A DNA stretch of 64,000 nt from Streptomyces sp. CNH099. Its GTDB lineage: Bacteria > Actinomycetota > Actinomycetes > Streptomycetales > Streptomycetaceae. The first letter of the stretch is position 1. Each line of letters opens with the position of its first letter. Below are positions 41,365 through 49,508 of the stretch, piece by piece. The notes beneath the pieces were generated by a model that searched no databases, was not told the DNA's origin, and saw nothing but the letters and a program-made list of their open reading frames with translations. The translations under genes were made by a program, and so were the position numbers. The DNA lies in assembly GCA_000514715.1 (NCBI GenBank), contig AZWL01000016.1:102452-166451 (forward strand), in the 5' to 3' direction.

Positions 41365-43680
41365 TCAGCCCTTGTCGAGGAACTGCTCCCGCTCGTCGTC
41401 CAGCAGGCTCGCCAGCGCCCCGCGCAGCTCCGGGTACGCCGTCAGCTCCGGGTCCGCCGCCACGAGCGCCGCCGCCGCGTCGCGGGCCTCGGCGATGACG
41501 TCCTCGTCGTCGATGACCGCGAGCATCTTCAGGCTGGAGCGGGCCCCGGACTGCGCCTGCCCGAGCACGTCGCCCTCGCGGCGCTGCTCCAGGTCGATAC
41601 GGGAGAGCCGGAAGCCGTCCTGCGTGGCGGCCACCGCGTCCAGCCGGGTGCGGGCCGGGGTGCCCTCCGGCATCTCGGTGACCAGCAGGCACAGCCCCGC
41701 GGCCGAGCCGCGGCCGACCCGGCCACGCAGTTGGTGGAGCTGGGAGACGCCGAAGCGGTCGGCGTCCATGATGACCATGACGGTGGCGTTCGGGACGTTG
41801 ACGCCGACCTCGATGACGGTGGTGGCGACCAGCACGTCCACCTCGCCGGCGGCGAAGCGGCGCATCACGTCGTCCTTGGCGTCCGGCTGCATCCGGCCGT
41901 GCAGCACCTCGACCCGGAGCCCCGCCAGCGGCGCCCCGGGGCCGGCGGAGAGCTGCGCGGCGACGTCCAGCACCGCCAGCGGCGGGCGCTTCTCCGCCTC
42001 GTCCTCCGGCGACGGCGCCGGCTTCGCGCCCTTCCCGCCGGGCGCCTTGCCGGCCCCCGCGGCGCCCCTGCCCTCCGGCTCCTCCGCGGAGTCGCCGATG
42101 CGGGGGCAGACGACGTACGCCTGGTGGCCGCCCTCGACCTCCTCGCGCACCCGCTCCCAGGCGCGGGAGAGGAAGTGCGGCTTGTCGGCGGCCGGCACGA
42201 CGTGGCTGGCGATCGGCGAGCGGCCGGCCGGGAGCTGGTCGAGCACGGAGGTCTCCAGGTCGCCGAAGACCGTCATCGCGACCGTGCGCGGGATGGGCGT
42301 GGCGGTCATGACCAGCAGGTGCGGCGTGCGCTTGGCGTCACCGCGGTTGCCCTTCGCGCGCAGCGCGTCCCGCTGCTCGACGCCGAAGCGGTGCTGCTCG
42401 TCGACGACGACCAGGCCCAGGTCGTGGAACTGCACCTTGTCCTCGATGAGCGCGTGCGTCCCGACGACGATCCCGGCCTCGCCGACGGCCAGGTCGAGCA
42501 GCGCGCCGCGGCGCGCCGCCGCGCTCGTGGAGCCGGTGAGCAGCACGACCTTCGTCCCGTGTTCGGCGCCGCCGAGGAGGCCGGCCTCGGCCAGGTCGCC
42601 CATCATCCCGGTGATCGACCGGTGGTGCTGCTGCGCCAGCACCTCGGTCGGCGCGAGCAGCGCCGCCTGCCCGCCCGCGGCCACGACGGCGAGCATCGCG
42701 CGCAGTGCCACGAGCGTCTTGCCGGAGCCCACCTCGCCCTGCAGGAGGCGGTGCATGGGGTGGTCGGTGGCCAGGTCGGCGAAGATGTCGGCGGAGACGG
42801 CCCGCTGCCCCTCGGTGAGGGTGAACGGCAGCCGGGCGTCGAAGTCCGCGAGCAGCCCCTCGGCGGGCGCGACCCGCGGCACGGCGGGCAGCTGGCCGTC
42901 CGCGTGCCGCCGCCGGGCCAGGGCGACCTGGAGGACGAACGCCTCGTCCCACTTCAGCCGCTCGCGCGCCGCCCACAGGTCGGCCCTGGTACGCGGCCGG
43001 TGCACCTTGACGAGGGCCTCCCGCAGCGGGACGAGCCCGCGCTCCGCGCGCAGCGCGGCGGGCAGCGGGTCGGCGACGCCCTCCCAGCCCGTGGCCTCCA
43101 GGCCGTCGAGCACGGTGTCGACGGCCTGCTGGAGCTGCCAGGAGGCGAGCTGGCGGCAGGCCGGGTACAGCGGCAGGAGCTTGTTCGCCCACTCGTCGGC
43201 GGCGGCATCCTCGCTGCGGGCGGCCCGGCCGTCCCGGTCGTCCCGGTCGTCCCGGCCCGCCAGCGGCTTGTAGTCGGGGTGGGCGAGCTGCCGCTTGCGG
43301 TTGAAGACGGTGACCTTGCCGGCGAAGAGGGCGCGGCGGCCGGGCAGCAGCTCCTTCTGCGGGTGGTACGCGCCGCGGCCGAAGAAGACGAGGGTCAGCC
43401 GGCCGCTGCCGTCGGTGATGACCACTTCGAGGCGGCGCCCCCGGCCCGTGCCGAGCATGGCGGCCTTCTCCACCTGCGCGACGACCGTGACGTGCTCGTC
43501 GACCTCCAGGTCGGCCAGCCGCGTCAGCTCGCCGCGCTCGGCGTACCGCCGCGGGTAGTGGTGCAGCAGGTCGCCGACGGTGTGCAGCCCGAGGTGCTCC
43601 GCCATCGCTTTGGCGGTCCGGTCGCCGACGGACGTCTTCAGAGGCTCTTCCAGCACGGACACGCGTCCATTGCACACCAT
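41365..43680 (-). CDS. recG: ATP-dependent DNA helicase RecG
   Basis: Remodels stalled forks and Holliday junctions. 771 residues. N-terminal wedge/OB domain with GLHTVGDLLHHYPRRYAERG, then superfamily 2 motifs: LLQGEVGSGKTLVALRAML (Walker A), VVVDEQHRFG (DEQH box), MTATPIPRTVAM, and the TRG region GRVGRGSAAGLCLLV. An inserted Gly/Lys/Pro segment (about residues 525-570) is not typical of other RecG. ATG 43680 is taken as start; no ribosome site is visible, and GTG 43662 is an alternative. Confidence 0.95.
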   Translation of the reverse strand: MVCNGRVSVLEEPLKTSVGDRTAKAMAEHLGLHTVGDLLHHYPRRYAERGELTRLADLEVDEHVTVVAQVEKAAMLGTGRGRRLEVVITDGSGRLTLVFFGRGAYHPQKELLPGRRALFAGKVTVFNRKRQLAHPDYKPLAGRDDRDDRDGRAARSEDAAADEWANKLLPLYPACRQLASWQLQQAVDTVLDGLEATGWEGVADPLPAALRAERGLVPLREALVKVHRPRTRADLWAARERLKWDEAFVLQVALARRRHADGQLPAVPRVAPAEGLLADFDARLPFTLTEGQRAVSADIFADLATDHPMHRLLQGEVGSGKTLVALRAMLAVVAAGGQAALLAPTEVLAQQHHRSITGMMGDLAEAGLLGGAEHGTKVVLLTGSTSAAARRGALLDLAVGEAGIVVGTHALIEDKVQFHDLGLVVVDEQHRFGVEQRDALRAKGNRGDAKRTPHLLVMTATPIPRTVAMTVFGDLETSVLDQLPAGRSPIASHVVPAADKPHFLSRAWERVREEVEGGHQAYVVCPRIGDSAEEPEGRGAAGAGKAPGGKGAKPAPSPEDEAEKRPPLAVLDVAAQLSAGPGAPLAGLRVEVLHGRMQPDAKDDVMRRFAAGEVDVLVATTVIEVGVNVPNATVMVIMDADRFGVSQLHQLRGRVGRGSAAGLCLLVTEMPEGTPARTRLDAVAATQDGFRLSRIDLEQRREGDVLGQAQSGARSSLKMLAVIDDEDVIAEARDAAAALVAADPELTAYPELRGALASLLDDEREQFLDKG

Positions 43681-43728
43681 GGGGCCGACAGTGCGCGGGA
43701 ACCCTGGCAACCGGAGGCCGCCCGGTTC

Positions 43729-43734
43729 TACGAT
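43729..43734 (+). promoter_or_regulatory. -10 candidate for the HSP90-like gene
   Basis: TACGAT with TGGCAA 18 nt upstream (three of six -35 matches), about 90 nt before the ATG. The recG-HSP90 gap is divergent, so a promoter is expected here. Confidence 0.3.
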
Positions 43735-43824
43735 GGTCCGCCCCGAACTCCCCCTCGCGATCACCGGTGCCGACGGGATCGCCCGACCCGCGCCGCCCGC
43801 CCACCCCCCGCCGGCGCTTCCGCG

Positions 43825-45729
43825 ATGACTTCTGAGAACGCTGCGCACGCCTCGTCCCACACCTTTCAGGTCGACCTGCGCGGCCTGGTCGACCTGCTCT
43901 CGCACCACCTCTATTCCAGTCCGCGGGTCTATCTGCGCGAGCTGCTGCAGAACGCGGTCGACGCCGTCACCGCGCGGCGCGCGGCCGATCCCGCCGCACC
44001 GGACCGGATCCGGCTGTACGCGGCGCCGGACGCGGCCTCCGCGGACCGCCCCGGCGGCCCGGCGGGCGGGCTGCGCGTCGAGGACAGCGGCGTGGGGCTG
44101 ACGGAGGCCGAGATGCACGAGCTGCTCGCCACCATCGGCCGCAGCTCCAAGCGCGCCGGGGACCTGGAGTCCGCGCGGGCCGGGTTCCTGGGCCGGTTCG
44201 GCATCGGGCTGCTGGCGTGCTTCCTGGTCGCCGAGCGGATCCGGGTGGTCAGCAGGTCGGCCCGGGAGCCGGCGGCGCCGCCGGTGGAGTGGACGGCCGC
44301 CGACGACGGTTCGTACACGGTACGGACCCTCCCCCCGGCCGCCCGCCCGGAGCCCGGGACCACCGTGTACCTGACGCCGCGGCCCGGCTGCGCCGAGTGG
44401 TTCGACCCGGCGCGGGTCACCGAACTCGCCCGCGACTTCGGCTCGCTCCTGCCGTACGACGTGCGCGTCGGCGGGACGCCGGTCACCGACCTGCCCGCCG
44501 TCTGGGACCGCCCGTACCCGAGTCCGGCGGCCCGCCGGGTGGCGCTCGCGGGCCACTGCCGGGACGTCTTCGGCTTCACCCCGCTCGACGCCGTCGAGCT
44601 GAACGTGCCGCTCGCGGGCGTGCGCGGGGTCGCGTACGTGCTGCCGTCCGCCGTCAGCCCCACGCAGCGCGCCGGGCACCGCGTGCACCTGAAGGGCATG
44701 CTGCTCACCGCGCGCGCCGAAGGGCTGCTGCCGGACTGGGCGTTCTTCATCCGCTGCGTCGTCGACACCGACAGCCTGCGCCCGACCGCCTCGCGGGAGG
44801 CGCTGTACGAGGACGAGACGCTCACCGCCGTACGCGAGGCGCTCGGCGGCGCCGTACGCGACTGGCTGACGTCGCTGGCCGCCGCCGACCCGGACCGGCT
44901 CGCGCAGTTCCTCGCCGTGCACCACCTGGGCGTGAAGTCGCTCGCCCGGCACGACGAGGAGATGCTGCGCCTGATGCTGCCGTGGCTGCCGTTCGAGACC
45001 ACCGACGGGCAGCTGTCGCTGGCGGAGTTCGCGCAGCGCCACCCGGTGGTGCACTTCACCCGCAGCGTGGAGGAGTTCCGGCAGGTGGCGCCGATCGCGT
45101 CGGCGCAGGGCATCGGCGTCGTCAACGGCGGCTACACGTACGACGCGGAGCTGGTCGAGCTGCTGCCCCGGGCCCGGCCCGGGACCGCGGTCGCCGAGCT
45201 GGACCCGGACACCGTCACCGCGCATCTGGACGGCGTCGACCCGGCGGAGGAGCTGGCCCTGTCCGGCTTCCTCGGCGTCGCCCGGGCCCGCCTCGACCCG
45301 CTCGCGTGCGACGTCGTGCTGCGCGCGTTCCACCCGCTGACCGTTCCGGCCCTCCACCTCGACGACCGCGCCGCCCGGCACGAGCGGGCGCGGGCGGACG
45401 AGGAGGAGCAGGCCGACGAGCTGTGGGCGGACATCCTCGGCAGCCTGCGCGGCGGCACGCCGCGTGCCCGGCTCGTACTCAACCACCGCAGCCCGCTGGT
45501 GCGCCGGATCAGCGGGCTGGGCGCCCCGGAGCTGGTGGGCAGCGCGGTGGAGGCGCTGTACGGGCAGGCGCTGCTGATGGCGCAGCGCCCGCTGCGGCCG
45601 GCCGACTCGGCGCTGCTGAACCGGGCGTTCGCGGGACTGCTGGAGTGGGCGACGCACCCGCCGGGGGCGGCGGAGACGCACGGCGGGAACGGCGGCGACC
45701 GCGGCGCCGGGCGGGAGGACGGCCGATGA
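43825..45729 (+). CDS. HSP90-family GHKL ATPase
   Basis: 634 residues, about HtpG length. The N-terminal ATPase is intact: LRELLQNAVDAV (N box), VEDSGVGLTEAEM (DxGxG) and LGRFGIGLLACFLVAERIRV (lid/G2). A middle domain follows with LKGMLLTARAEGLLPDWAFFI and CVVDTDSLRPTASREALYED, similar to HtpG client/ATPase-activating regions. The last third is diverged and ends in a Gly/Asp tail without an MEEVD-like motif. No ribosome site is seen before ATG 43825. It is linked by ATGA to a 35-codon ORF and then a large TPR protein, suggesting a chaperone-cochaperone pair (inference). Confidence 0.85.
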   Translation: MTSENAAHASSHTFQVDLRGLVDLLSHHLYSSPRVYLRELLQNAVDAVTARRAADPAAPDRIRLYAAPDAASADRPGGPAGGLRVEDSGVGLTEAEMHELLATIGRSSKRAGDLESARAGFLGRFGIGLLACFLVAERIRVVSRSAREPAAPPVEWTAADDGSYTVRTLPPAARPEPGTTVYLTPRPGCAEWFDPARVTELARDFGSLLPYDVRVGGTPVTDLPAVWDRPYPSPAARRVALAGHCRDVFGFTPLDAVELNVPLAGVRGVAYVLPSAVSPTQRAGHRVHLKGMLLTARAEGLLPDWAFFIRCVVDTDSLRPTASREALYEDETLTAVREALGGAVRDWLTSLAAADPDRLAQFLAVHHLGVKSLARHDEEMLRLMLPWLPFETTDGQLSLAEFAQRHPVVHFTRSVEEFRQVAPIASAQGIGVVNGGYTYDAELVELLPRARPGTAVAELDPDTVTAHLDGVDPAEELALSGFLGVARARLDPLACDVVLRAFHPLTVPALHLDDRAARHERARADEEEQADELWADILGSLRGGTPRARLVLNHRSPLVRRISGLGAPELVGSAVEALYGQALLMAQRPLRPADSALLNRAFAGLLEWATHPPGAAETHGGNGGDRGAGREDGR

Positions 45730-45833
45730 GCGAGCGGAGCGAGCGAATCATTCAAAGGTGCGCGCTGTGCTCACAGCCCGCCCGGGGGTACCGCCCGCGC
45801 GGAGCGCGGGGGAGAAGCGAGGCCGGCGCATGA
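45726..45833 (+). CDS. 35-codon bridging ORF
   Basis: Its ATG overlaps the HSP90-gene stop (ATGA at 45726-45729), and its own TGA overlaps the ATG of the TPR gene (ATGA at 45830-45833). It starts MSERSERIIQRC; I recall MSERSER starts on many annotated Streptomyces proteins. The rest is Arg/Gly-rich with two Cys. The DNA has GCGAGCGGAGCGAGC (45730-45744, also at 35931-35945, minus) and a 7-bp hairpin (45794-45810). It may serve only to couple translation. Confidence 0.4.
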   Translation: MSERSERIIQRCALCSQPARGYRPRGARGRSEAGA

Positions 45834-48800
45834 GCACCGGCACCCCCTCCCCCGCGCCCGCCGGGCCGCCCGCCGACATCCACGCCTTCCGCCGCGCGCT
45901 GGAGGAGAACGCGCGGGAGCCCGAGGGGCCCGGGCGCAACGCGGGCGCCGAGCGGCTGCTCGCCGAGGCGGAGCAGGCGGGCCGGGCGGGCTTCGTCGTC
46001 GAGGCGCTGATCCACCTGCTGCAGACGTACAACTTCAGCTCCGAGCAGGACAAGATGTTCGTCCCGTTCGCGCGGCTGCTGCGCATGTGGGACGAGCGGC
46101 CGGAGGACTTCGACGAGGAGGACGCGCACCGGCTGTTCTGGATGTTCAAGTGGGTCTCCTCCGGGATGACCGACCAGCCGCACATCCCGCTGGCCGCGAT
46201 GGAGAAGTGGCTCGCCGAGATGGAGCACCGCTACCGCGTCGCGGGCCACAGCGAACGGGCCGTGCGGCAGGCGGAGTACCACATCGCGGAGCACGTCGGC
46301 GACGACGCCCGCGCCGCCCGCGCGTACGCCGCCTGGCGCGCCGCCGAGCGCGACTCCATGAGCGACTGCCACGCCTGCGAGCTGCGCGGCCAGGGCAGCT
46401 GGGAGGCGGGCCACGGCAACGACGCGGGGGCGCTTGAGCTGTGGCGGCCGGTGCTCACCGGCGTGCACACCTGCGCGCACGAGCCGCACGCCACGCTCGC
46501 GGAGTCGCTGCTGCCGCTGCTGCGGCTGGGCCGCCTCGACGAGGCGCGGGCCGGCCATCTGCGCGGGCACCGGATGGTGCGGCGGATGGAGAGCATGCGG
46601 TTCGCGTTCGCGCGGCACGTGGAGTTCTGCGCGCTGACGGGCAACGAGGCGCGGGGGCTCGAACTGCTGGCGGAGCGCCCGGCGTATCTGGCGGACCGGG
46701 GGGAGCCGTCGAGCCTGATGGCGTACCTGGCGGTGACGGCGCTGCTGACGCGGCGGCTGGCGGCGCTGGGGATGGGCGGTGAGCGGGTGGTGGGCCCGCC
46801 GGCGGCCGGGGGCGCGGACGGGGAGTGGACGGTCGCGGAGCTGGGAGCGTACGCGGAGCGGGAGGCGCTGACGCTGGCCGGGCGCTTCGACGCGCGGAAC
46901 GGCACGGCGGCGGTGTCGGAGAACGTACGCGAGCGGATGGCCCGGGAGCCGCTGGTGGAGCGGCTGCCGCTGGGGCTGCGGGCGCGGGGGCCGCGGCGGC
47001 GGGGCGCGGCGGGGGTTGCGGCGGGGCCGGCGGGTGGTGCGGCGGGGCCGGCGGGTGGTGCGGCGGGGCCGGCGGCCGGGCTTACCGCCGGTTCGGCGGC
47101 GGGTGCCGGGGCGGGGCCGGCGGCAGCGGCCGCGGCCGGGGCGGCTGCCGGACGGGCCGGGGTGGCGGAGTTGCTCGCCACGGCCCGGGAGCGCACCGCC
47201 GCCCGCCATCCGCAGGCCGTGCAGGCCTGGGCGGACGCGGCGCGCGCGGCGGCGGAGGCGGGCACCGGACTGGACGTGCGCGACCGCGCCGAGGTCGCGG
47301 CCCACCGCGCCATGGACCCGGCCACCGCGACCGGCGAGGCCGCCGCCCTGTTCCGCACCTCGGCCGAGCTGTTCGAGGCCGCTGACGACCCGGGCCAGGC
47401 CGCGGTCTCGCGCGCCCGGGCGGCGTTCGCCGTGGCGCTCGACGGCCGTACGGACGAGGCCCTGGCCGCCGTCGCGGAGCCCTGCGCCCGGGCGCTGGCG
47501 CTGCACGCGGAGGGCCGCGCGAGCGCGGCCCAGGCGGCGGGCGCGCTGGTCTGCCGGGCCCGTATCCACCTCGTACGAGCCGAGGCGGCGGAACGGACCC
47601 CGGAGACGGCAGGGCCGCCCACGGAGCCGCCGACCGCCGCACCTGCGGCGGGCACGACGGCCGCGCACGCGGCGGGCACCGGGCCGGCGGACGCCACCGG
47701 CCCGGCCCGCGCTGCCGACGACCGGGCGGCTGGCACGCCGGCCGCGGACGCGGCGGGCACCGGGCCGCAGCGGCAGGCGGGTGGGCCGGCCACGGCCGGC
47801 GCCGGAGGACGGGCCCCGGCCACCGCGGGCCCGCGACCGGCGGCGGCTGCCGCCGGACCGCGGCCGACGGACTCAGCCGACCCCCGGCCCGCCGGTGGGG
47901 AGTACCCGGTTCGCCGGTTCGTCTGTGCCGGCCGGGCCGGCACAGACGAACCGGCGAACCGGGCCGCTGCGGCTGCCGCTCGCGGCCCGGAGAGCCCGGC
48001 CGGGACGCCCGGTGGGCCACCGGACCCGGGCGCTCCCCCTCCCCGTACCGCCGACGAGGCGCTGGCCGCGCTGCTGGCGTTCGCCGAGCCGTACCGGGAC
48101 GACCCCCGCGTGGCCGGCCGGATCGCCGAGGCGCACGACCTGCAGGCCGGACTCGCCGCCCGCCGCGGCGAGACGGAGCGCGCCGCCGCGCTGTACGAAC
48201 AGGCGGTCCGCGAGCACGACGCCGCCGGCGTCCCCTGGTACGCGGTGCACGCCCGGGCCGAACTGGCCGGTCTCGCCGCCCGCCGCGGCGACCGCGGGAC
48301 CGCCGAGCGCGCCGTGCGCGGCGCGCTGGAGCACAGCGCCGCGTACGGCCGTCCCGCCGGGCAGGCGAGCCTGCACCTGCAGCTGGCCGACGTCCTGTGC
48401 AACACGGGCCGCGAGGCCGAGGGCGCCGAGCACCTGCTCGAAGCCGCCCACTGGGCCGACGAGGCCGGCGACTCCGACGGCATGGGCGCCTGGGCCCGCC
48501 ACCACCTCGGCGGCGCCCTGCTCCGCCTCGGCCGGCCGGCGGAGGCGGCGACGGTGCTGGAGGACGCGCTCGCCGACATCGACGCCGAACGGCACGGCGA
48601 AGGCCCCGTCGTGCAGACCCGCTGGTGGCTGGGCGACGCCCTGCGGCGGCTCGGGGAGCACGAGCAGGCGGCGGAGCAGTACGTGCGGGCCGCGGAGACC
48701 GCCGCCGGGTGGGACGGCGACGGGGCCCGCGACCACGCGGTGCTGGCGACGCTGGCCGCGCAGGCGCTGAGCGCGGCGGAGATCGACGTCCAGGCCGAGC

Positions 48801-49495
48801 GCGCCTACGAGCGCGCGGGTGCGCTGTGGCGGGAGCTGGGCGACGTCCCGGCGCTGATCCGCACGCTCCGGGCCCGCGCCTGGCTGGCCGTCCGCCCGGA
48901 CCGGGCGGGCCCGGCGGCGGCGCGGGAGCTGATGGCGCAGGCGGAGCGGGAGCTGACGGCGGCCCTGGCGGCGACGCCCCCCGCGGGTCCGGCCGCGGCC
49001 GGCGCGCACCCCCCGGACGGCGGCGCGGCTCCGGTGCCGGACGCCGGGTCCGCCGCCGGCGCGGCGCCGGTGCGGGGTGGGCTTCGCGACGTCCTCCTCG
49101 CCGAACTCGCCACCACGCACCGGCAGACCGGCGACCTCATCGCCTCCGCCTGCGGCAGCACCCCCGAGGACCCCGAGGAGTCCGCCGCCAAGGCCGCCCG
49201 CGCCGCGTACGAGGAGGGGCTGGCCCACGTCGTACGCGCCGTCGCCGGATTCGCCGAGCTGGGTCCCGACTGCCGCGACGAGCAGACCGGCGCGCAGCTC
49301 CTCGCCGCCTGGCTGGAGGCCGACCTCGGCCGCCCCGAGGCGGCGGCGCGGCGCGCCCGCGCGGTGCTCGCGGCGTACGGCCCCGAGGACGAGGACGAGG
49401 ACGCGGACGGCGCCGCGGACGCCGCGAACGGCGGCGGGACCGCGGAGTCGCGCCGCGGCGAGGCCCGGGCGCTGCTGGCCTACGTGGCCCGCTGA
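45830..49495 (+). CDS. large TPR-type protein partnered with HSP90-like ATPase
   Basis: 1,221 residues, no signal peptide or membrane segment. Residues about 30-400 are helical and start with FRRALEENAREPEGPG; they contain a conserved block DCHACELRGQGSWEAGHGND. Two low-complexity linkers follow (7-residue GPAGGAA repeats near 47026-47088, and an Ala/Gly/Pro stretch at about 600-750 that includes a palindrome-encoded segment). The C-terminal half has TPR-like helix pairs (for example RIAEAHDLQAGLAARRGETE). Probably a scaffold or cochaperone for the upstream HSP90-like protein. It converges on the DAK2 gene with 13 nt between stops. Confidence 0.7.
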   Translation: MSTGTPSPAPAGPPADIHAFRRALEENAREPEGPGRNAGAERLLAEAEQAGRAGFVVEALIHLLQTYNFSSEQDKMFVPFARLLRMWDERPEDFDEEDAHRLFWMFKWVSSGMTDQPHIPLAAMEKWLAEMEHRYRVAGHSERAVRQAEYHIAEHVGDDARAARAYAAWRAAERDSMSDCHACELRGQGSWEAGHGNDAGALELWRPVLTGVHTCAHEPHATLAESLLPLLRLGRLDEARAGHLRGHRMVRRMESMRFAFARHVEFCALTGNEARGLELLAERPAYLADRGEPSSLMAYLAVTALLTRRLAALGMGGERVVGPPAAGGADGEWTVAELGAYAEREALTLAGRFDARNGTAAVSENVRERMAREPLVERLPLGLRARGPRRRGAAGVAAGPAGGAAGPAGGAAGPAAGLTAGSAAGAGAGPAAAAAAGAAAGRAGVAELLATARERTAARHPQAVQAWADAARAAAEAGTGLDVRDRAEVAAHRAMDPATATGEAAALFRTSAELFEAADDPGQAAVSRARAAFAVALDGRTDEALAAVAEPCARALALHAEGRASAAQAAGALVCRARIHLVRAEAAERTPETAGPPTEPPTAAPAAGTTAAHAAGTGPADATGPARAADDRAAGTPAADAAGTGPQRQAGGPATAGAGGRAPATAGPRPAAAAAGPRPTDSADPRPAGGEYPVRRFVCAGRAGTDEPANRAAAAAARGPESPAGTPGGPPDPGAPPPRTADEALAALLAFAEPYRDDPRVAGRIAEAHDLQAGLAARRGETERAAALYEQAVREHDAAGVPWYAVHARAELAGLAARRGDRGTAERAVRGALEHSAAYGRPAGQASLHLQLADVLCNTGREAEGAEHLLEAAHWADEAGDSDGMGAWARHHLGGALLRLGRPAEAATVLEDALADIDAERHGEGPVVQTRWWLGDALRRLGEHEQAAEQYVRAAETAAGWDGDGARDHAVLATLAAQALSAAEIDVQAERAYERAGALWRELGDVPALIRTLRARAWLAVRPDRAGPAAARELMAQAERELTAALAATPPAGPAAAGAHPPDGGAAPVPDAGSAAGAAPVRGGLRDVLLAELATTHRQTGDLIASACGSTPEDPEESAAKAARAAYEEGLAHVVRAVAGFAELGPDCRDEQTGAQLLAAWLEADLGRPEAAARRARAVLAAYGPEDEDEDADGAADAANGGGTAESRRGEARALLAYVAR
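47905..47963. repeat. perfect 59-bp palindrome inside the TPR coding sequence
   Basis: Two 29-bp arms are exact reverse complements around one central G. It is read in frame, giving residues such as PVRRFVCAG and TDEPANR in an otherwise Ala/Gly/Pro linker. The arms are less GC-rich than the linker around them. It could be a palindromic repeat element inserted in frame, a recombination relic, or a strong mRNA hairpin. No second copy was seen in the window. Confidence 0.9.
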
Positions 49496-49508
49496 CGGCC
49501 GCGGGCCG

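Noticed and set aside
40858..45681. Long open frames antisense or out of phase across recG and the HSP90-like gene
   Set aside because: The recG and HSP90-like frames carry complete motif sets; the alternatives have none.
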